Shown here in pieces: positions 62,211 through 64,000 of a stretch of DNA of 64,000 nt (its first letter is position 1; each line of letters begins with the position of its first letter). Origin of the DNA: an uncultured Lachnospiraceae bacterium. GTDB taxonomy: Bacteria; Bacillota; Clostridia; Lachnospirales; Lachnospiraceae. The stretch lies in assembly GCA_934899185.1 (NCBI GenBank), contig CAKXYI010000009.1, forward strand, positions 1-64,000. The letters are read 5' to 3'. The notes below the pieces were generated by a model. It saw nothing but the letters and a program-made list of their open reading frames with translations. It did not search any database and had not been told where the DNA came from. The position numbers and the translations under genes are program-made.

Positions 62211-64000
62211 TTACTTTCTCAACTGAATACCCATGGCTTCCAGTGCCTTTAAAATACGATTCATGGCAGTTGTGATATCTTCTTCTTCCAGATTTTTATC
62301 TTTTGCTCTGAAGGTCAAAGAATACGCAACAGACTTGTGTCCCTTTAAGATCTGGTTGCCTTCGTAGATATCAAAGAGTTCGTATGACTCCAGATAATTA
62401 CCACCCTTGGTCTCAAAGACTTCCTCGATCTGTCCAACCAAGATTTCCTTCGGAACCACCATGCTGATATCCCTTGTTGCAGCCGGGAACTTGGCAATGC
62501 CTTCGTACTTCTTGTCAAAGGATACAAATTCCATCACTGCCGGCATGTCAACAACAGCGATATAGGTGCGCTCTTTCATACCATAATTTGCACATACCTT
62601 CGGATGTACCTCTCCCAGGTAACCGATGACCTTATCCTGATAAAGGACATTTGCCTGACGCCCCGGATGTAAGAAATTCTTACCGGATGCCGGATCATAG
62701 GTCAGTTTTGCATCCATGCCAAGTTGTGAAGTGATCTCTTCAATGACACCTTTCATGGTAAAGAAATCACCCTCACCATACATACCAAGTGTCAACTGCA
62801 TTCTTTCTTCCGGCAGTTCGGTCAGTGGCAACTGCTTTGGCAGATAAATATTTCCCATTTCAAACAAACGCACGTCCTTATTACGACGGTTGGCGTTGGT
62901 TGCCAAAGAGGTCATCATACCGTTCAAAGAAAGGGTACGCATGATACTGAAATCCTCTCCCAAAGGATTGGATATCACAATTGCCTGACGAAGAACATCC
63001 TCCTTATCTAAAAGCAGTTTGTCGAATACCTTCGGACTTTCAAAGGAATAGGTCATGCCTTGAGAGAATCCGCAGAACTGTGCTACATTGCGCACGATCT
63101 TTTCTACCTTTAACTTTTCAGAAAGACGACCGGTGGTTGCTTCTCCGCTTGGCAGTGAGGTCGGAATCTTGTCATAGCCATAGAAACGGGCAACTTCTTC
63201 TGCAAGATCGGCATAACTTTCCAGATCCTGTCTCCATGACGGTACCAATACCTCATTGGTCTTTTCGTCATAGCCTAAGTCCAGACGTTTGAAGTATTCT
63301 AACATTTCTTCCGGTGAAATGTCGGTTCCCAGCATATGATTGTATTTATCCGGTTCAAACGGCAGTCGTCTGTCTTCCATCTTCTTGGTGTAGATATCGA
63401 TAGCCCCGCCAACGACCTGCCCTGCGCCCAGTTCTTCTACCAACTGGCAGGCGCGATCCATAGCCTCCATGGCATTGTTTGGATCCAGTCCCTTTTCAAA
63501 CTTGCCGGATGCGTCGGTACGCAGTCCCACACGCTTGGAAGAAAGACGGATATTGGTTCCATCAAAGCATGCAGCCTCGAATAACATGGTAGAAACATTG
63601 TCTGTGATCATGGAGTTTTCACCACCCATGATACCGGCGATACCAATGGCTTTCTCGCCATCACAGATCATAAGTACATTTTCATCTACATTTCTTTCCT
63701 GTCCGTCCAAGGTCACGAAAGTCTCACCTGCATTGGCACGGCGGACTCTGATCTGGTGTCCTTCGATCGTATCCATATCATAGGCATGCATCGGCTGACC
63801 GTACTCTTCCATAACATAGTTGGTGATATCGACAATATTGTTGATCGGACGGATACCCTGTGCACGCAGGCGTTTCTGCATCCATTCCGGTGAAGGAGCG
63901 ATCTTGATATTCTTTACCACTCTTGCCGTATATCGCGGGCAGAGATCTGTCGCCTCTACGGACACCTTGATATAATCGTTGACATCCTCGTTGTTGCCAG
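62211..64000 (-). CDS. pheT: Phenylalanyl-tRNA synthetase beta subunit (5' part outside window)
   Basis: The reading frame is open from 64000 to the stop at 62211, giving the C-terminal 596 residues of a protein normally about 800 long. B3/B4 editing-domain sequence is at the start (EATDLCPRY, RPINNIVDITNYV), then the B5 part, the catalytic-like core (RDISMVVP near the end) and a C-terminal anticodon-binding-like FDX-ACB domain (FPAATRDISMV then SYELFDIYEG). The GTG at 63965 is an internal codon, not the start. pheS would be expected just beyond the right edge. Confidence 0.96.
   Translation of the reverse strand, partial: GNNEDVNDYIKVSVEATDLCPRYTARVVKNIKIAPSPEWMQKRLRAQGIRPINNIVDITNYVMEEYGQPMHAYDMDTIEGHQIRVRRANAGETFVTLDGQERNVDENVLMICDGEKAIGIAGIMGGENSMITDNVSTMLFEAACFDGTNIRLSSKRVGLRTDASGKFEKGLDPNNAMEAMDRACQLVEELGAGQVVGGAIDIYTKKMEDRRLPFEPDKYNHMLGTDISPEEMLEYFKRLDLGYDEKTNEVLVPSWRQDLESYADLAEEVARFYGYDKIPTSLPSGEATTGRLSEKLKVEKIVRNVAQFCGFSQGMTYSFESPKVFDKLLLDKEDVLRQAIVISNPLGEDFSIMRTLSLNGMMTSLATNANRRNKDVRLFEMGNIYLPKQLPLTELPEERMQLTLGMYGEGDFFTMKGVIEEITSQLGMDAKLTYDPASGKNFLHPGRQANVLYQDKVIGYLGEVHPKVCANYGMKERTYIAVVDMPAVMEFVSFDKKYEGIAKFPAATRDISMVVPKEILVGQIEEVFETKGGNYLESYELFDIYEGNQILKGHKSVAYSLTFRAKDKNLEEEDITTAMNRILKALEAMGIQLRK

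Noticed and set aside
1..64000. CRISPR array, prophage, IS element, toxin-antitoxin or restriction system
   Set aside because: No regularly spaced direct repeats, transposase, integrase or phage-type genes were seen on either strand.

Overview
The window looks like chromosomal core sequence from a spore-forming, anaerobic, low-to-mid GC Firmicute, most likely a member of the Lachnospiraceae (Clostridia). The grounds are the gene content (SigH, SigE, SigG, SpoIIGA, SpoVD-like PBPs, a single-chain clostridial-type PurL, a two-gene SUF system, DUF1540 and UMF1-type MFS proteins) and the clostridial dcw order. Almost everything is on the minus strand. The plus-strand genes are one lysR (23.5 kb) and a three-gene block ending in sigG (41.9-45.0 kb). 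I see no prophage, IS transposase, CRISPR array, rRNA or defence island.

Layout, left to right. 0.1-4.6 kb: sigH, rlmB, mrnC, cysS, cysE, ispF, a tight housekeeping run transcribed leftward. 4.66-4.93 kb: a two-tRNA transcription unit (Val-TAC, then Met-CAT) with a strong promoter and terminator. 5-15 kb: a cobalamin-dependent methionine synthase without its reactivation domain, a membrane MCP, a heterodimeric ABC exporter and a homocysteine methyltransferase/MTHFR fusion. 15-23.3 kb: carB, carA, purL (nucleotide synthesis). 23.4-27.1 kb: lysR, an XPD/DinG-type helicase with an N-terminal PD-(D/E)XK-like segment, and an HPr-like protein without the active-site His. 27.4-29.9 kb: sirtuin and SufB/SufC. 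30-34.5 kb: GH31 glycosidase, small membrane protein, UMF1-type MFS, Zn-dependent PLC-like protein. 34.6-38.6 kb: MCP, aldo/keto reductase, GGDEF protein. 38.7-41.8 kb: MetE-like methyltransferase and two overlapping lysR genes, divergent from an unknown gene plus a ThrE-type exporter (41.9-44.1 kb). 44.2-48.1 kb: sigG, a beta-CASP ribonuclease-like protein, sigE and spoIIGA. 48.2-59.5 kb: a reduced dcw cluster transcribed mraZ to ftsZ. 59.7-64 kb: lgt, a DUF1540 protein, queA and the 3' part of pheT.

The most interesting signal is non-coding. In front of three unrelated genes (sigG, spoIIGA-sigE and the GH31 gene) the sequence shows the same design. A stem-loop followed by a T-run carries the gene's Shine-Dalgarno sequence in its 3' arm, while the gene's own -10 lies in the loop and any -35 or activator site lies at or before the 5' arm. 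Transcripts reading in from upstream would fold, terminate and hide the SD; transcripts from the local promoter would start after the 5' arm and leave the SD open. For sigG the embedded promoter is a near-perfect sigma-F site; for spoIIGA it is a TATAAT with a Spo0A box beside the -35 position. spoIIGA also appears to start at an ATT codon.

Other notable points are a 98-bp inverted-repeat element and a small interspersed repeat near sufC and sigG, a KTA instead of KTG motif in a class B PBP, a cysteine-rich tail on IspF, LysR operator-like repeats at two promoters, and MraZ-type repeats in front of mraZ.
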